Numbered from the stretch's first letter, positions 1-8,637 are shown. The stretch: 35,220 bases of DNA from Syntrophorhabdaceae bacterium (GCA_035541755.1 DATKMQ010000050.1:1-35220); one strand, 5' to 3'. Made by a program: numbers and translations. Notes: generated by a model from the letters alone, not told the origin.

Positions 1-127
1 CCGGAGCATACCCGAGAAAGATCTTTAAGCGGCCGCCCTTTGTCTCTTCACGCTCCACTTCCTTGAGAAGGGCATCAGGATCGGGCCTCACCGTCGGATC
101 AAGACTGTCGTCCTTTTTCACCTGCAT
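1..127 (-). CDS. KdpD-like sensor kinase, N-terminal fragment (runs off the window)
   Basis: Read on the minus strand from an ATG at 125-127, the first 42 codons give a leader containing VRPDPDALLKEVE and then GGRLKIFLGYAP. This matches the start of KdpD proteins, where an RPDPD segment precedes the basic K-[IV]-F-[LF]-G strand that leads into the Walker-type loop (which would follow just beyond base 1). KdpD is the membrane histidine kinase that senses K+/turgor and controls the kdp K+ ATPase with KdpE. A Shine-Dalgarno-like GTGAGG lies at about 131-136 (minus strand), 4-5 bases before the ATG. Only the N-terminal end is visible, so a stand-alone KdpD N-domain/USP protein without a kinase cannot be excluded. 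The gene faces away from tatD, leaving a divergent non-coding region between them. Confidence 0.72.
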   Translation of the reverse strand, partial: MQVKKDDSLDPTVRPDPDALLKEVEREETKGGRLKIFLGYAP

Positions 128-309
128 TAAACCTCACCCACAATAGCGCTCCTTCTATTCCCTGTTGTCGAAACCGACTATAATTTTTCATGCATAGTCC
201 ATTCTATCATAATCGACAAAAATATGCGTTTTAAATGAGCCTTTGGTGAACGCTATATCTTGGATCAAGCTCTCACGGGAACGGCTATGACCTTTACAGC
301 CCTGAGCGA

Positions 310-362
310 GAGGGGGAGGCTCCGACAGCTTCGTTACTGGGGGATATGACGTGAGCCCCAGT
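310..362. repeat. 53-bp structured intergenic repeat, copy 1
   Basis: The first 22 bases (310-331) are identical to 398-419. After an exactly 21-base divergent middle, the last 10 bases (353-362, GAGCCCCAGT) are again identical to the second copy. GGAGGCTC near the 5' end can pair with GAGCCCC near the 3' end with one bulged A, so the unit can fold as a long-range stem. In this copy there is also an ACTGGGG (336-342) / CCCCAGT (356-362) inverted repeat. This is a candidate for a genome-dispersed small repeat family; function unknown. Confidence 0.7.
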
Positions 363-378
363 CTCAGGCGTAGCATGC

Positions 379-396
379 GTCTCGCATAAGCGAGAC
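379..396. repeat. perfect hairpin GTCTCGC-ATAA-GCGAGAC
   Basis: A perfect 7-bp inverted repeat with a 4-base loop lies between the two 53-bp repeat copies. No T-tract follows on either strand, so it is not an obvious intrinsic terminator. It may be part of a larger repeat structure made by the two flanking copies. Confidence 0.6.
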
Positions 397-397
397 C

Positions 398-450
398 GAG
401 GGGGAGGCTCCGACAGCTTGGCTTACGGAGGGGGCGACGCGAGCCCCAGT
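398..450. repeat. 53-bp structured intergenic repeat, copy 2
   Basis: This is the second copy, 88 bases downstream of the first and in the same orientation. It shares the 22-base 5' block (398-419) and the 10-base 3' block (441-450) with the same 21-base spacing. The middle differs but keeps a TTAC...GGGGG character. The conserved ends with a variable, equally long middle suggest an element constrained by structure. It ends only about 4 bases before the putative -35 of the tatD promoter. Confidence 0.7.
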
Positions 451-453
451 AGA

Positions 454-483
454 TTGCGCTGGTCGCAAAAAATATGTTATAAA
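454..483 (+). promoter_or_regulatory. tatD promoter (extended -10), start predicted at the ATG
   Basis: TTGCGC (454-459), 18 bases, then TATAAA (478-483) with the extended -10 TG at 475-476. The expected transcription start (about 6-7 bases past the -10) is 489-490, which is the tatD ATG itself. No Shine-Dalgarno sequence is visible before the ATG. A leaderless transcript is therefore inferred. Confidence 0.5.
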
Positions 484-488
484 ACACC

Positions 489-1274
489 ATGTTCGCAGAC
501 TCCCATTGCCATCTGGAAATGGAATCCTACGATGAGGACCGGGGCGACGTCATTAAGCAGTCTGTGCGGGAAGGCCTTCACTATATGCTTACCGTAGGCA
601 CGGAGGAAGCCTACTTCAACAAAGTCATCGAAATAATCGACGGCTTTCCGATGGTCTACGGCGCGCTCGGAATCCACCCCCACAACAGCAATGCCTACGG
701 TCCCGATGTAGCGGATAAGATAAGGCATCTGGCCGCGCATCCAAAAATAGTGGCCTACGGGGAAATAGGCCTCGATTACTTCAAGAACCATTCTCCGCGG
801 GAAGCACAGATCAAAGCATTCAGGCAACAACTGGAGCTGGCGCAAACACTTGGCCTGCCCATCATTGTCCATTCTCGTGATGCGAGAGAGGAAACCTATG
901 CAATTCTCAAAGAGGCGAGCGCGAATGAGTGCGGCGGAGTGATCCACTGTTATTCGTACGATCTTGATTATGTGAAAAAGTTTCTCCACCTGGGTTTTTA
1001 TATTTCCATACCGGGGACCATAACGTATACCAAAGCGCAGGAGCTCCAAAAAGTCGTTCAATACGTGCCTGACGACAGATTGCTCGCCGAGACCGACGCC
1101 CCTTTTCTCACACCCAGTCCCCACAGGGGCAAGCGAAACGTTCCTTCATACGTAAAGCTCACTATCGAAAAGATAGCCTTTCTGCGAGGCAAAGATTTAG
1201 AGGAACTCGGAACGGTTATGTGCCATAATTTTGAAAAGCTCTTTCTGAAAACACCGAAAGGAAAGAGAGCATGA
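489..1274 (+). CDS. tatD: TatD-family metal-dependent DNase
   Basis: A 261-residue TIM-barrel metallohydrolase of the TatD/YcfH family, which has 3'-5' exonuclease and D-aminoacyl hydrolase members and acts in the cytoplasm. The metal ligands are in place: H6 and H8 (DSHCHLE), E92 (GEIGLDY), H128 (VHSRDA), H153 (HCYSY) and D203 (ETDAPFLTP). Length is typical. The ATG at 489 is the only start that keeps the first metal-binding motif, and it lacks a ribosome binding site but sits at the predicted transcript start. The stop overlaps the next ATG by 4 bases (ATGA), so it is the first gene of the tatD-hydrolase-GerMN-serS operon. Proximity to an aminoacyl-tRNA synthetase is common for tatD. Confidence 0.95.
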   Translation: MFADSHCHLEMESYDEDRGDVIKQSVREGLHYMLTVGTEEAYFNKVIEIIDGFPMVYGALGIHPHNSNAYGPDVADKIRHLAAHPKIVAYGEIGLDYFKNHSPREAQIKAFRQQLELAQTLGLPIIVHSRDAREETYAILKEASANECGGVIHCYSYDLDYVKKFLHLGFYISIPGTITYTKAQELQKVVQYVPDDRLLAETDAPFLTPSPHRGKRNVPSYVKLTIEKIAFLRGKDLEELGTVMCHNFEKLFLKTPKGKRA

Positions 1275-1831
1275 AACCGGCACTTATCATCGTCGACATG
1301 CTCGAGGGTAACTTAAGCGGCGAAAAGAAGGGCGAGCGGGAAGAAGAGAAGATCGTACCCCGTGTGAGGGCCACGCTTAAGCGATGTCGCGACCTCTCAA
1401 TACCCGTGATTTTCGCCTGCGACAGCTTCCTCGAGGGAGATTTCATCTTCAAAGGCAGGATGAAGCCCCATGCGATCCGAGGAACCAAGGGGTCCCGACC
1501 GCTCTCCGATCTGGAAGTTGAGCCCACAGACATTATTCTGGAAAAAAGAAGGTTCAGCGCCTTTTTCAAGACAGATCTGGACCAGACGCTCAGGACTCTC
1601 GGCGTGGACTGCGTAGCAGTGGGGGGCATTAACACGCATTTTTGCGTGTTGGCGACTGCGTTCGACGCCATCTGCCACGATTTCTACACGATTATTCTGG
1701 AAGATGCGAGCGCTGCCTTTAAGAAGGATATTCACGAACACTGTGTCAACGCCTATAGAAACTCTGCCATATATCCTCTCCTCAAGGTCATGAAAGCGGA
1801 TGACTTCCTCAGGGAGGTCTCGGAGTCGTGA
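1271..1831 (+). CDS. isochorismatase-family cysteine hydrolase (nicotinamidase-like)
   Basis: A 186-residue cysteine hydrolase of the isochorismatase/nicotinamidase superfamily. The catalytic triad is visible as D9 (ALIIVDMLEG), K92 (LEKRRFSAFF) and C125 (INTHFCVLATAFDA), with the conserved G-G-x-[NT]-T-H-x-C-V-x-x-T-A context around the nucleophile. The substrate cannot be read from sequence. Nicotinamide is one option, but the canonical nicotinamidase metal-site DxHxxxH is not present: the segment after CDSFLEGDFIF holds only H67. A different amide or ester substrate is therefore more likely. It overlaps tatD by 4 bases and ends 3 bases before the GerMN gene, so it is co-transcribed with both. 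Confidence 0.87.
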   Translation: MKPALIIVDMLEGNLSGEKKGEREEEKIVPRVRATLKRCRDLSIPVIFACDSFLEGDFIFKGRMKPHAIRGTKGSRPLSDLEVEPTDIILEKRRFSAFFKTDLDQTLRTLGVDCVAVGGINTHFCVLATAFDAICHDFYTIILEDASAAFKKDIHEHCVNAYRNSAIYPLLKVMKADDFLREVSES

Positions 1832-1834
1832 AGG

Positions 1835-2422
1835 ATGCGTAAAAAGAAGAGACCCAATCTCTATCTGCGCCAGTATCGGGAGTTCGAAAACAAACCGCCC
1901 CGGGTGCGCAAATCCTTCCTTGCGGCCCTGGTCCTGGTTCTTTTTCTCATCGGGTTAGCCACGGCGTACCTTTACAAGGACTTATGGATGAAGAAACCGC
2001 AACAGATCATTACCTTTATGCAGAAGGACACCCTGCTCGTCTATGCGCCCAAGGACGAGGACAGGCTTGTCGAGAGAAAATTTGATATTCGAAATAACAT
2101 GGCCGATAAGGACAAAGGGGATCTGATTATGAAGAACCTGAAAAACCTTAAGGTCATCCCCGAAGGGGCCATGCTAAAAGACTTTACTGCAGATTCTGAC
2201 GGCATCATATACGTTAATTTCTCGAGAGCCTTTTTGGAAGCCAAACCATCGGCCATTTCGGAGATCTTGAGGACCTTCTCTATCGTCAACTCTTTTCTCG
2301 GAAACTTCAGGAACGCAAAGGGGGTTATGTTACTTATCGACGGACAGCCTGTCTACACACCGTCTGGAGCGATTTACGCGTACAAGCCGTTAGAATTTAA
2401 TCAAGATTTACTGGAGGACTAA
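1835..2422 (+). CDS. membrane-anchored GerMN-domain protein
   Basis: 195 residues. A short basic cytoplasmic head (MRKKKRPNLY) is followed by one membrane helix at about residues 27-47 and an extracytoplasmic domain. The domain ends with GVMLLIDGQPVYT.. and contains DSDGIIYVNFSRAFLE, the typical core of GerMN (SpoGerM N-terminal) domains. Such domains occur in spore germination GerM and cell-envelope proteins, including non-sporulating deltaproteobacteria, and probably have a structural or peptidoglycan-associated role outside the membrane. The gene follows the hydrolase by 3 bases, and its stop directly abuts the serS ATG, so the serS ribosome binding site (GGAGG at 2413-2417) lies within its last codons. 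Exact function unknown. Confidence 0.82.
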   Translation: MRKKKRPNLYLRQYREFENKPPRVRKSFLAALVLVLFLIGLATAYLYKDLWMKKPQQIITFMQKDTLLVYAPKDEDRLVERKFDIRNNMADKDKGDLIMKNLKNLKVIPEGAMLKDFTADSDGIIYVNFSRAFLEAKPSAISEILRTFSIVNSFLGNFRNAKGVMLLIDGQPVYTPSGAIYAYKPLEFNQDLLED

Positions 2423-3697
2423 ATGATAGACCCTAAAGTCGTCAGAGAAAATATCGGTGTCGTGGAAGAATCACTCAAGAAGAGGGGTACGGCTTTCGAC
2501 ACAGCCCGTGTGACCGCTATCGACGGAAAGAGACGGAGACTGATTCAGGAATCGGAGAAGATGAAGAATGAAAAGAATGCCCTCTCCGATGAAATCGCAC
2601 GGTCAAGAAAGGCTGGCCAAACTCCTCCGGAAAAGACAGAACACTTAAGGACACTGGGCAAACAGATCAGCGATCTCGACGAACAGTTAAAGGGCGTCGA
2701 GAAAGAATGGGAGGATACCCTTCTCATTATTCCTAATATCCCTCATGAGTCCGTTCCCGTAGGCACCACCGATGAAGACAACAAAGTAGTAAGGTACTGG
2801 GGCGAAAAGCCATCCTTCGCTTTTGATCCTCTCGCGCATTGGGACCTGGGCGAGGCACTCGACATCCTCGATTTCAAGAGGGCGGCGAAAATTACCGGTT
2901 CACGCTTCACACTATACAAATCGTATGGGGCGCTCCTTGAGCGCTCGCTCATCAATTTCATGCTTGATCTTCATGTACGGAAACACGGATATACGGAGGT
3001 CTTACCGCCTTTTATGGTCAACAGAGAAACAATGACAGGGACGGGCCAACTGCCGAAATTCGAGGAAGAACTCTTTCACCTCGAGGGTGTCGATTATTTC
3101 CTGATTCCTACGGCAGAGGTCCCGGTTACAAATATCCACAGCAACGAAATCGTGAAGGAGGAAGAGCTACCCATAAAGTACGTGGCCTATACCCCTTGTT
3201 TCAGAAAGGAAGCAGGCGCGCATGGCAAAGATACTCGCGGACTCACCCGGCAACACCAATTCAACAAGGTGGAACTCGTCAAATTTGCTAACCCGGATAA
3301 CTCCTACGATGAACTTGAGGGGCTTCTCCTCGATGCCGAAGACGTGCTCAAGAACCTCAACATTCATTACCGGGTTTCCCTCTTATGCACCGGTGATCTC
3401 GGATTCTCCTCGGCAAAGACGTACGATATAGAGGTGTGGCTTCCGGGACAAAATATATACCGGGAGATATCCTCCTGCAGCAATTTCGAGTCGTTCCAGG
3501 CCCGCAGAGCAAAGATCCGGTATCGAAAAACAAACGGCAAGGCGGAGTTGCTGCACACACTCAACGGATCGGGTCTTGCCATCGGGAGGACCGTCATGGC
3601 CGTCCTCGAGAATTACCAGACCAAAGAAGGCTTCGTTACCGTGCCTGAGGCCCTGCGGCCTTACATGTACGGTATCACACGGATCCCGCCCGTTTAG
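2423..3697 (+). CDS. serS: seryl-tRNA synthetase
   Basis: A 424-residue class II synthetase that charges tRNA-Ser (and tRNA-Sec) with serine. The N-terminal arm (about residues 27-105) is a long coiled coil that binds the tRNA extra arm. The catalytic core has motif 1 around [17 protein letters not shown], motif 2 [21 protein letters not shown] with the conserved FRxE and the QF, and motif 3 [18 protein letters not shown]. The serine-binding TAEVPVTN segment is also present. The start follows a GGAGG Shine-Dalgarno sequence with 5-base spacing. Its last 23 bases overlap, tail to tail, with the minus-strand HD-ATPase gene. Confidence 0.97.
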   Translation: MIDPKVVRENIGVVEESLKKRGTAFDTARVTAIDGKRRRLIQESEKMKNEKNALSDEIARSRKAGQTPPEKTEHLRTLGKQISDLDEQLKGVEKEWEDTLLIIPNIPHESVPVGTTDEDNKVVRYWGEKPSFAFDPLAHWDLGEALDILDFKRAAKITGSRFTLYKSYGALLERSLINFMLDLHVRKHGYTEVLPPFMVNRETMTGTGQLPKFEEELFHLEGVDYFLIPTAEVPVTNIHSNEIVKEEELPIKYVAYTPCFRKEAGAHGKDTRGLTRQHQFNKVELVKFANPDNSYDELEGLLLDAEDVLKNLNIHYRVSLLCTGDLGFSSAKTYDIEVWLPGQNIYREISSCSNFESFQARRAKIRYRKTNGKAELLHTLNGSGLAIGRTVMAVLENYQTKEGFVTVPEALRPYMYGITRIPPV

Positions 3698-5969
3698 CGA
3701 GCAATTGATCTATGCGTTCGATGATTGCGGGATTCTCATCGATCTCCCTGATGTCAGCGAGCAGTTCATAGGAATTCTCCCCGAGAAAAGCGTGTAAGAA
3801 TTCTATCGCCTCGGCCCTTAAGCCCGTCTCCTCGCGTTCCTTCAGGGTGTTCATGGCGGCAATGATTGCCTTCTTCTTGCCCGTTCGGCTGATACCTTTG
3901 ATCAGAAGATCCTTGATCTCCCCGACATTCTCCTTTTTCAACTGGAGCAGAAGCGGATTGATCATATCTTTATCCTGGATATCGGTAATAAGTCCTACCG
4001 CTTTTGCCCTTCTTTCAACGTCGCTCATACGCATTAGTTTCAGGATCGGCTGAATATCTATGCCCTTTCCGTCCTTCTTTATCTTCTCAAAAAAACATCC
4101 GTAGTCTTTCTGGCGCTCAATAAGGCTCGCCAGGACAATGCCCGCTTCTTCTTTGGTAAAGGCCATGTGTTCCTTCCACTTCTCTATAAGGCTTAAGGCA
4201 GCGGCGTCGATGAGCACCCCGTTTAACGAGCTGTTCTTGAGGATCGTCCGGATCGTTCTCTTCTCCTCGAAAGCATCGAGCTTAAGGAAAGTATGGATCG
4301 GTTCTTTGAAATAGCGGCTGCTTAACGAATAGTAGGCGCCATCAAGCGTTTCGGTCTTCTTAAGGATATCCTTTTCGGTGAGCGTTTCCATATACCTTGC
4401 AATGGTTTCTTGGGGCAGAGCGGTCTCATAGAATATTTCCTCCACGCTATATCGTTCGGTCAGTCCCTGCTGTCCGTCGATGAAGTGGGCCATAATGGAT
4501 CGGAATTCAAAGCTGTCCCTGAATCCCTGAAACAGATCATCGATCACCCTGGCGGGATCCAGGTTTGCCTGCAAAAGCTCACATTCTATCGGTTTGTAGT
4601 GTGGAGTATCGTGTGATCCGACAGATGTCCCGTGAGGGGGCGTGGTCTTAATCTCAAGTAGCAACGGCCCATGTAGCGCGTCGAAAAAACGCTGCCAGCC
4701 GAAGAAGGTCTCTTTGTCGCCGCAAATAATCACGTAGATATTCTTCTCTTTGCGGCAAAAATCAAGAAATCTCTCGAATTTTTCTATCTCTTTTGCGTCA
4801 ATGGACACGAGCCTTTCCACGGAATCGATAACAAAAAAACAGGGTCCCTCTTCCAGGAGTTCTTTGCACGCGGAGACAATATCGAATTCTTGAGGACGGG
4901 AGGGCCCCGGCTTCTGCCCGATGGCATTTCTCAACTCCCCTGTCGGATGGGACCACATCTCGCAGTAAAAAACATTACTCACCATGCTCATAAGTTGTGA
5001 TATGACGAACGATTTGAGTACCGTGGTTTTTCCGACACTCGCGTCCCCGACAATAAGGGCATGCCCGTGATCAAAGAGCCTGTCAATAATGGCGTTTGCT
5101 TCTTCCCAGCGTTCAATGGGGGCTTCCTCAAACTCGCTGTATGCGGAGAGCTTAGGCGTGGCAGGAATATTCCTGCCAAAGGAAGAATCGAGGGCAATTT
5201 CCCAGACAATCTTTTTGTACTGAAAGCCCATTCTGCCGTTTACCTCGTTTTTGAATCGTACAAACATGTTCTCGACATACCTTCTGGCGTTCTCTATAGC
5301 GTGCAGTTCGTAAGGAAATCGGGCGCCATACCTTATGGTGATGACACCTGCATTGGCGTCAAGACCAATGGAGGCCCTGTGCGGTTTCAGTATGATCTGC
5401 GGACTCCCGTAGCGTTTGAGGGCCAGATATCTCATATCGGAATAGAACATATCAACGAGCAGGTGAGCAAAATTGAAAAGGTAGGCCAATGTCCTGGGGC
5501 TGCGGATGAGCGCTTTGGAACCCTCATCTACAATCTCCCACTCGGAGGGGATCTTCGTTACCGTGTGGGCAAGGACCAAATCATTGATAATCTCGATGGC
5601 GCTTTCCGGTATTCTTAGTTTCTTTCCTATTTCATAGTTGAGAAAGATTTGTTTTCCCGGATCATCTATCTGTTCCAAAATCTCTTTGTTAAGGCACCAG
5701 TCAACAGTTTTCGTTAATCCAATATCGTGCAGGTAAAGCGCTCCGAGTAGCGCAAATATCTCCCCTGAGAACATCTCTTCGCCGCGCTCCTTGGGGTCAG
5801 GGATCAGCTGTTCGAGAACGTCCTTCAGTGTCTCGACGTGGGGCCTGAGAGGCAAATTCGAGCCGGCAAAAACCTCTTGCTCGCAAAGAGCCCTCAGATG
5901 GAGAAACCTTTTGTGAAGCTTGAGCTCCCTCTCCTTTTCTCTCAGGACATCTTCGAGCTTAGCTTTCAT
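3675..5969 (-). CDS. HD-domain / P-loop ATPase / HEAT-repeat protein of unknown function
   Basis: A 764-residue soluble protein I cannot name. Residues 1-250 carry HD-type metal ligands: H44 (RPHVETL), H81-D82 (LYLHDIGL), H135 (LVLAHTVT) and D173 (LLVDMFY). Residues about 290-440 form a STAND/AAA-like NTPase with Walker [10 protein letters not shown] (308-316) and Walker [10 protein letters not shown] (acidic D382), then a sensor-like ICGDKE. Residues about 510-580 look like a winged helix. Residues about 630-755 are helical repeats of HEAT type. The order, catalytic domain - regulatory NTPase - winged helix - repeats, is that of STAND signalling and conflict proteins. Start at 5969 follows CGGAGG on the minus strand. 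It is downstream of secF (90-base gap) in the same direction, so it is possibly co-transcribed, and converges on serS. Confidence 0.8.
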   Translation of the reverse strand: MKAKLEDVLREKERELKLHKRFLHLRALCEQEVFAGSNLPLRPHVETLKDVLEQLIPDPKERGEEMFSGEIFALLGALYLHDIGLTKTVDWCLNKEILEQIDDPGKQIFLNYEIGKKLRIPESAIEIINDLVLAHTVTKIPSEWEIVDEGSKALIRSPRTLAYLFNFAHLLVDMFYSDMRYLALKRYGSPQIILKPHRASIGLDANAGVITIRYGARFPYELHAIENARRYVENMFVRFKNEVNGRMGFQYKKIVWEIALDSSFGRNIPATPKLSAYSEFEEAPIERWEEANAIIDRLFDHGHALIVGDASVGKTTVLKSFVISQLMSMVSNVFYCEMWSHPTGELRNAIGQKPGPSRPQEFDIVSACKELLEEGPCFFVIDSVERLVSIDAKEIEKFERFLDFCRKEKNIYVIICGDKETFFGWQRFFDALHGPLLLEIKTTPPHGTSVGSHDTPHYKPIECELLQANLDPARVIDDLFQGFRDSFEFRSIMAHFIDGQQGLTERYSVEEIFYETALPQETIARYMETLTEKDILKKTETLDGAYYSLSSRYFKEPIHTFLKLDAFEEKRTIRTILKNSSLNGVLIDAAALSLIEKWKEHMAFTKEEAGIVLASLIERQKDYGCFFEKIKKDGKGIDIQPILKLMRMSDVERRAKAVGLITDIQDKDMINPLLLQLKKENVGEIKDLLIKGISRTGKKKAIIAAMNTLKEREETGLRAEAIEFLHAFLGENSYELLADIREIDENPAIIERIDQLLAKRAGSV

Positions 5970-6059
5970 AATCCTCCGAGATATGTCTTCCGGAAAGATC
6001 TGAGCGAATCTACGCGGGCGAGTTCTTGGGCTGAGGAATGGTAAGCTTCGGGTGATATT

Positions 6060-6968
6060 TCAACGGAGCTTTCTTCTCCAGAGGAAGATAAGGGGGCTAG
6101 CCACAAAAATCGAGGAGTAAGTTCCGATAAGCACCCCGATGAGGAGAGCTAACGAGAAATCAAAAAGTACCCTGCCCCCAAGGACGAGAAGGGCCGCGAT
6201 AACCAGCACCACAGTCATGGAGGTAATGATCGTTCTGCTCAAAACCTCGTTGATACTGTTATTGATAACATCTCCCAGATCTGACTTGGCTTTCATCTTG
6301 GCCATGTTCTCGCGGATCCTGTCATATACGACCACCGTGTCCGTCAATGAATAGCCGGCTATGGTCAGAAGCGCCGTAATAAAAAGGATATTCATCTCTC
6401 TGCCCAGCACGAAAAACAGCCCGAGCATGACGAGAACATCATGGAAGGTGGCGATGGTGGCGGCAACGCCGAAAACAAAGTTGAACCTCAAGGCGATATA
6501 TATGATGATGCCTATGAGCGACAGAATGACGGCAACGATAGCCGATCTCTTAAGCGTCTTTCCCACGGCCGGACCGACCATATTGCTGCTTAAGACCTCA
6601 TATTTTTTGTCCTGAAGGCTATTGCTGAATACCCGTTGAATCTTGTCAACAACCTTTTCTTTTTCCGTGTCGCTAATCTTCGTCTTAATGAAGAATTGAT
6701 TCGTACCACTCACCTGCTGTATCTGAACATCATGGATGCCATTATTTGTCAGCACGCTTCTCAGCTCCCCGATGTTCACAGATTGGTTGAAATTGATAAG
6801 GAGGTTTGCACCGCCGGTAAAATCTTCACTCAGGTTCGCTTTACCCATAGATACCATGATAAAGCCGATAATACCGAGCAAGACGAGTATCGCCGAAAAG
6901 ATAAACATCTTGTTTCTCATGCCGATAAAATCTATCTTTGTGCCTTTTATGATTTCCCGAAATTCCAT
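6060..6968 (-). CDS. secF: protein translocase subunit SecF
   Basis: A 302-residue inner-membrane protein that, with SecD, uses the proton-motive force to pull secreted proteins across SecYEG. It has an N-terminal helix (about 22-43), a periplasmic domain starting with FTGGANLLINF, and five C-terminal helices. The conserved SLTDTVVVYDRIREN segment in TM4/5 matches the family signature. Length is normal. Its ATG shares one base with the secD stop (TGATG at 6966-6970), indicating translational coupling. Confidence 0.96.
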   Translation of the reverse strand: MEFREIIKGTKIDFIGMRNKMFIFSAILVLLGIIGFIMVSMGKANLSEDFTGGANLLINFNQSVNIGELRSVLTNNGIHDVQIQQVSGTNQFFIKTKISDTEKEKVVDKIQRVFSNSLQDKKYEVLSSNMVGPAVGKTLKRSAIVAVILSLIGIIIYIALRFNFVFGVAATIATFHDVLVMLGLFFVLGREMNILFITALLTIAGYSLTDTVVVYDRIRENMAKMKAKSDLGDVINNSINEVLSRTIITSMTVVLVIAALLVLGGRVLFDFSLALLIGVLIGTYSSIFVASPLIFLWRRKLR

Positions 6969-8569
6969 CAGATGCTTAAACTCCTTGGCTTGTATTTTAC
7001 GACAATCCAGTCAAAGATCAGCTTCGATCCGAAGACGGCAGTAAAGAGGTTGATAACGATGCCGATACCCAGTGTCAGGGCAAACCCCTGTATGGGTCCG
7101 GTGCCGAAGGTAAACAGAACGACCGTGGTGATGAGGGTCGTGACGTGCGCGTCAATGATCGTAAGCCAGGCCCTGGAGTACCCGGCATCGATAGCAGCCC
7201 TCACGGTTTTACCGAGACGCAACTCCTCCCTGATCCTCTCAAAGATGATGACGTTCGTGTCTACGCCGATGCCCATGGTGAGGATAATGCCGGCAATACC
7301 GGGCAGTGTGAGGGTAAAGTTGAAAATGTTGAACACACCGAGGAGATAAATAAGGTTGAGGAACAGGGCTATGTCTGCAACAATGCCTGATAGCTTGTAA
7401 TAATAGATCATAAATAGAACCACGAGAACGGCGCCAAGGATGGCAGCCTGCATGCCCATCCTGATGGAATCCTGGCCTAAGGCCGGTCCGATGGTGAGGT
7501 TATGTACCACCTTCACAGGCGCCGGAAGCGCACCGTTTCTGAGGACATTGGCAAGGTCCGTGGCCTCATCGACGGTAAAATTACCAGTGATCTGGGCCTT
7601 GCCTCCGGATATTCTCGTTCGAATCACCGGGGCTGAATAGACCACATTGTCGAGAACGATGGCGAGCCGCTTGTCGATATTCGCGGCGGTGATTTTATCA
7701 AAACGATCCGCGCCTTCCTGATTGAACTCGATGCCCACCGCAATCTCGCTCCCTAAGCCGCCACGGCCCGATCCGTATTGTACCCGGGCATCCGTCAAAA
7801 GATCGCCCGTCAGATCGGCCTGCTTTTTCACGAGGATTGGTGATGTTGTAGCAACCCCGGTCTCCCGGTTCTTGCGTCTCTCCATGAGCAGCTCGTCGCC
7901 TTCGGGTACCTGGCCCGCCGCGGCTCTCGACATATTTTCTTCGTCGACCAGTTTAAACTCGAGCTGTGCTGTCCTTCCTATTAACTCAAGAGCCCTCTGA
8001 GGGTCTTTGACGCCCGGCAGCTGAACGACTATCTGGTTCGCCCCCTGCTGGACGATAACGGGTTCGGAGACGCCGAACTGGTCTATCCTATTCCGTATGG
8101 TTTCAAGGGCCTGGTGCACCGCGTTGTCCTTTATGGTAGACAGTTCTTTCTCTGGCAGCAGAAATTCAAGCTGAATCGTGTCTCCTTCAGTTTTTGACGT
8201 CCCCGCCTTCAGCTCGGAGAATCTGTTTCCTATAAGGTTATAAAGCTTTTCCTTCTGGTCCTGTCTCACAGTGATGAGCACCGAGTATTCCTTCTTGTCG
8301 AGGGCAAGGAAACGAATTCCCTCGGCAATCATCGCGTCTTTTAGGGCATTAAATTTCCGATCTACCATATTCTCCATGAGCTTTTCCATGTCAAGCTCGA
8401 GCAACAAATCCATGCCACCTTTCAGATCAAGTCCCAAGCGAATCTTACTCGACGGCAGATATTTCTTCATTTGGCCCTGCGGTTCGTACACGTTAGGCAG
8501 GAGAAAAACGGCGAAGACGATCAAAAACACAAGAATAAGTATGAATCTCAGCTTCAACGACTTAAACAC
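6968..8569 (-). CDS. secD: protein translocase subunit SecD
   Basis: A 533-residue RND-superfamily protein, partner of SecF at the SecYEG translocon. The D1 motif (RLGLDLKGGMDLLLEL) follows the first membrane helix. The periplasmic P1 head spans about residues 60-340 and includes IRNRIDQFGVSEPVI. The C-terminal half has five helices with the GVDTNVIIFERIREEL signature. The start is a GTG at 8567-8569 preceded by GAGGGTG on the minus strand. The next gene upstream is a histidine kinase, so the usual yajC (and tgt) is not adjacent. A good promoter lies in the 157-base gap. Confidence 0.96.
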   Translation of the reverse strand: MFKSLKLRFILILVFLIVFAVFLLPNVYEPQGQMKKYLPSSKIRLGLDLKGGMDLLLELDMEKLMENMVDRKFNALKDAMIAEGIRFLALDKKEYSVLITVRQDQKEKLYNLIGNRFSELKAGTSKTEGDTIQLEFLLPEKELSTIKDNAVHQALETIRNRIDQFGVSEPVIVQQGANQIVVQLPGVKDPQRALELIGRTAQLEFKLVDEENMSRAAAGQVPEGDELLMERRKNRETGVATTSPILVKKQADLTGDLLTDARVQYGSGRGGLGSEIAVGIEFNQEGADRFDKITAANIDKRLAIVLDNVVYSAPVIRTRISGGKAQITGNFTVDEATDLANVLRNGALPAPVKVVHNLTIGPALGQDSIRMGMQAAILGAVLVVLFMIYYYKLSGIVADIALFLNLIYLLGVFNIFNFTLTLPGIAGIILTMGIGVDTNVIIFERIREELRLGKTVRAAIDAGYSRAWLTIIDAHVTTLITTVVLFTFGTGPIQGFALTLGIGIVINLFTAVFGSKLIFDWIVVKYKPRSLSI

Positions 8570-8607
8570 ACGCCACCCTCATTGAGTGAATTGGATAAAA
8601 CATAGCA

Positions 8608-8637
8608 AAAATACATTGATATGAGCGGTTTTGTCAA
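8608..8637 (-). promoter_or_regulatory. secD-secF promoter
   Basis: On the minus strand TTGACA (8637-8632), an 18-base spacer and TATTTT (8613-8608) form a good sigma-70-type promoter. The predicted start at about 8601 leaves a leader of roughly 32 bases containing the secD Shine-Dalgarno sequence. secDF (and perhaps the HD-ATPase gene) can therefore be transcribed independently of the upstream kinase. Confidence 0.62.

Larger units (their letters stand above)
128..488. other. divergent non-coding region between kdpD-like gene and tatD
   Basis: About 360 bases with no credible gene. A 100-codon minus-strand frame exists, but it runs through the repeat and has no family resemblance. The region holds two copies of a 53-bp repeat, a 7-bp perfect hairpin between them (379-396) and a promoter abutting the tatD start. 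The first part (128-300) shows nothing I can name. Confidence 0.6.

Noticed and set aside
310-450. CRISPR array
   Set aside because: There are only two copies, with no regularly spaced third repeat and no cas genes; the inner variable part belongs to a folding unit.
188-490. 100-codon minus-strand open frame upstream of tatD
   Set aside because: It runs through both repeat copies and the tatD promoter, with low-complexity Arg/Pro/Leu-rich translation and no ribosome site or family likeness.
477-1124. 215-codon minus-strand frame opposite tatD
   Set aside because: It lies entirely antisense to a complete, motif-bearing tatD and shows no domain; it is a shadow of high-GC third positions.
5061-5618. 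185-codon plus-strand frame inside the HD-ATPase gene
   Set aside because: It is antisense to a continuous 764-residue protein with recognisable motifs; no ribosome site, no family.
6636-7349. 237-codon plus-strand frame across the secF/secD junction
   Set aside because: It is antisense to two certain genes, and its translation has no domain.
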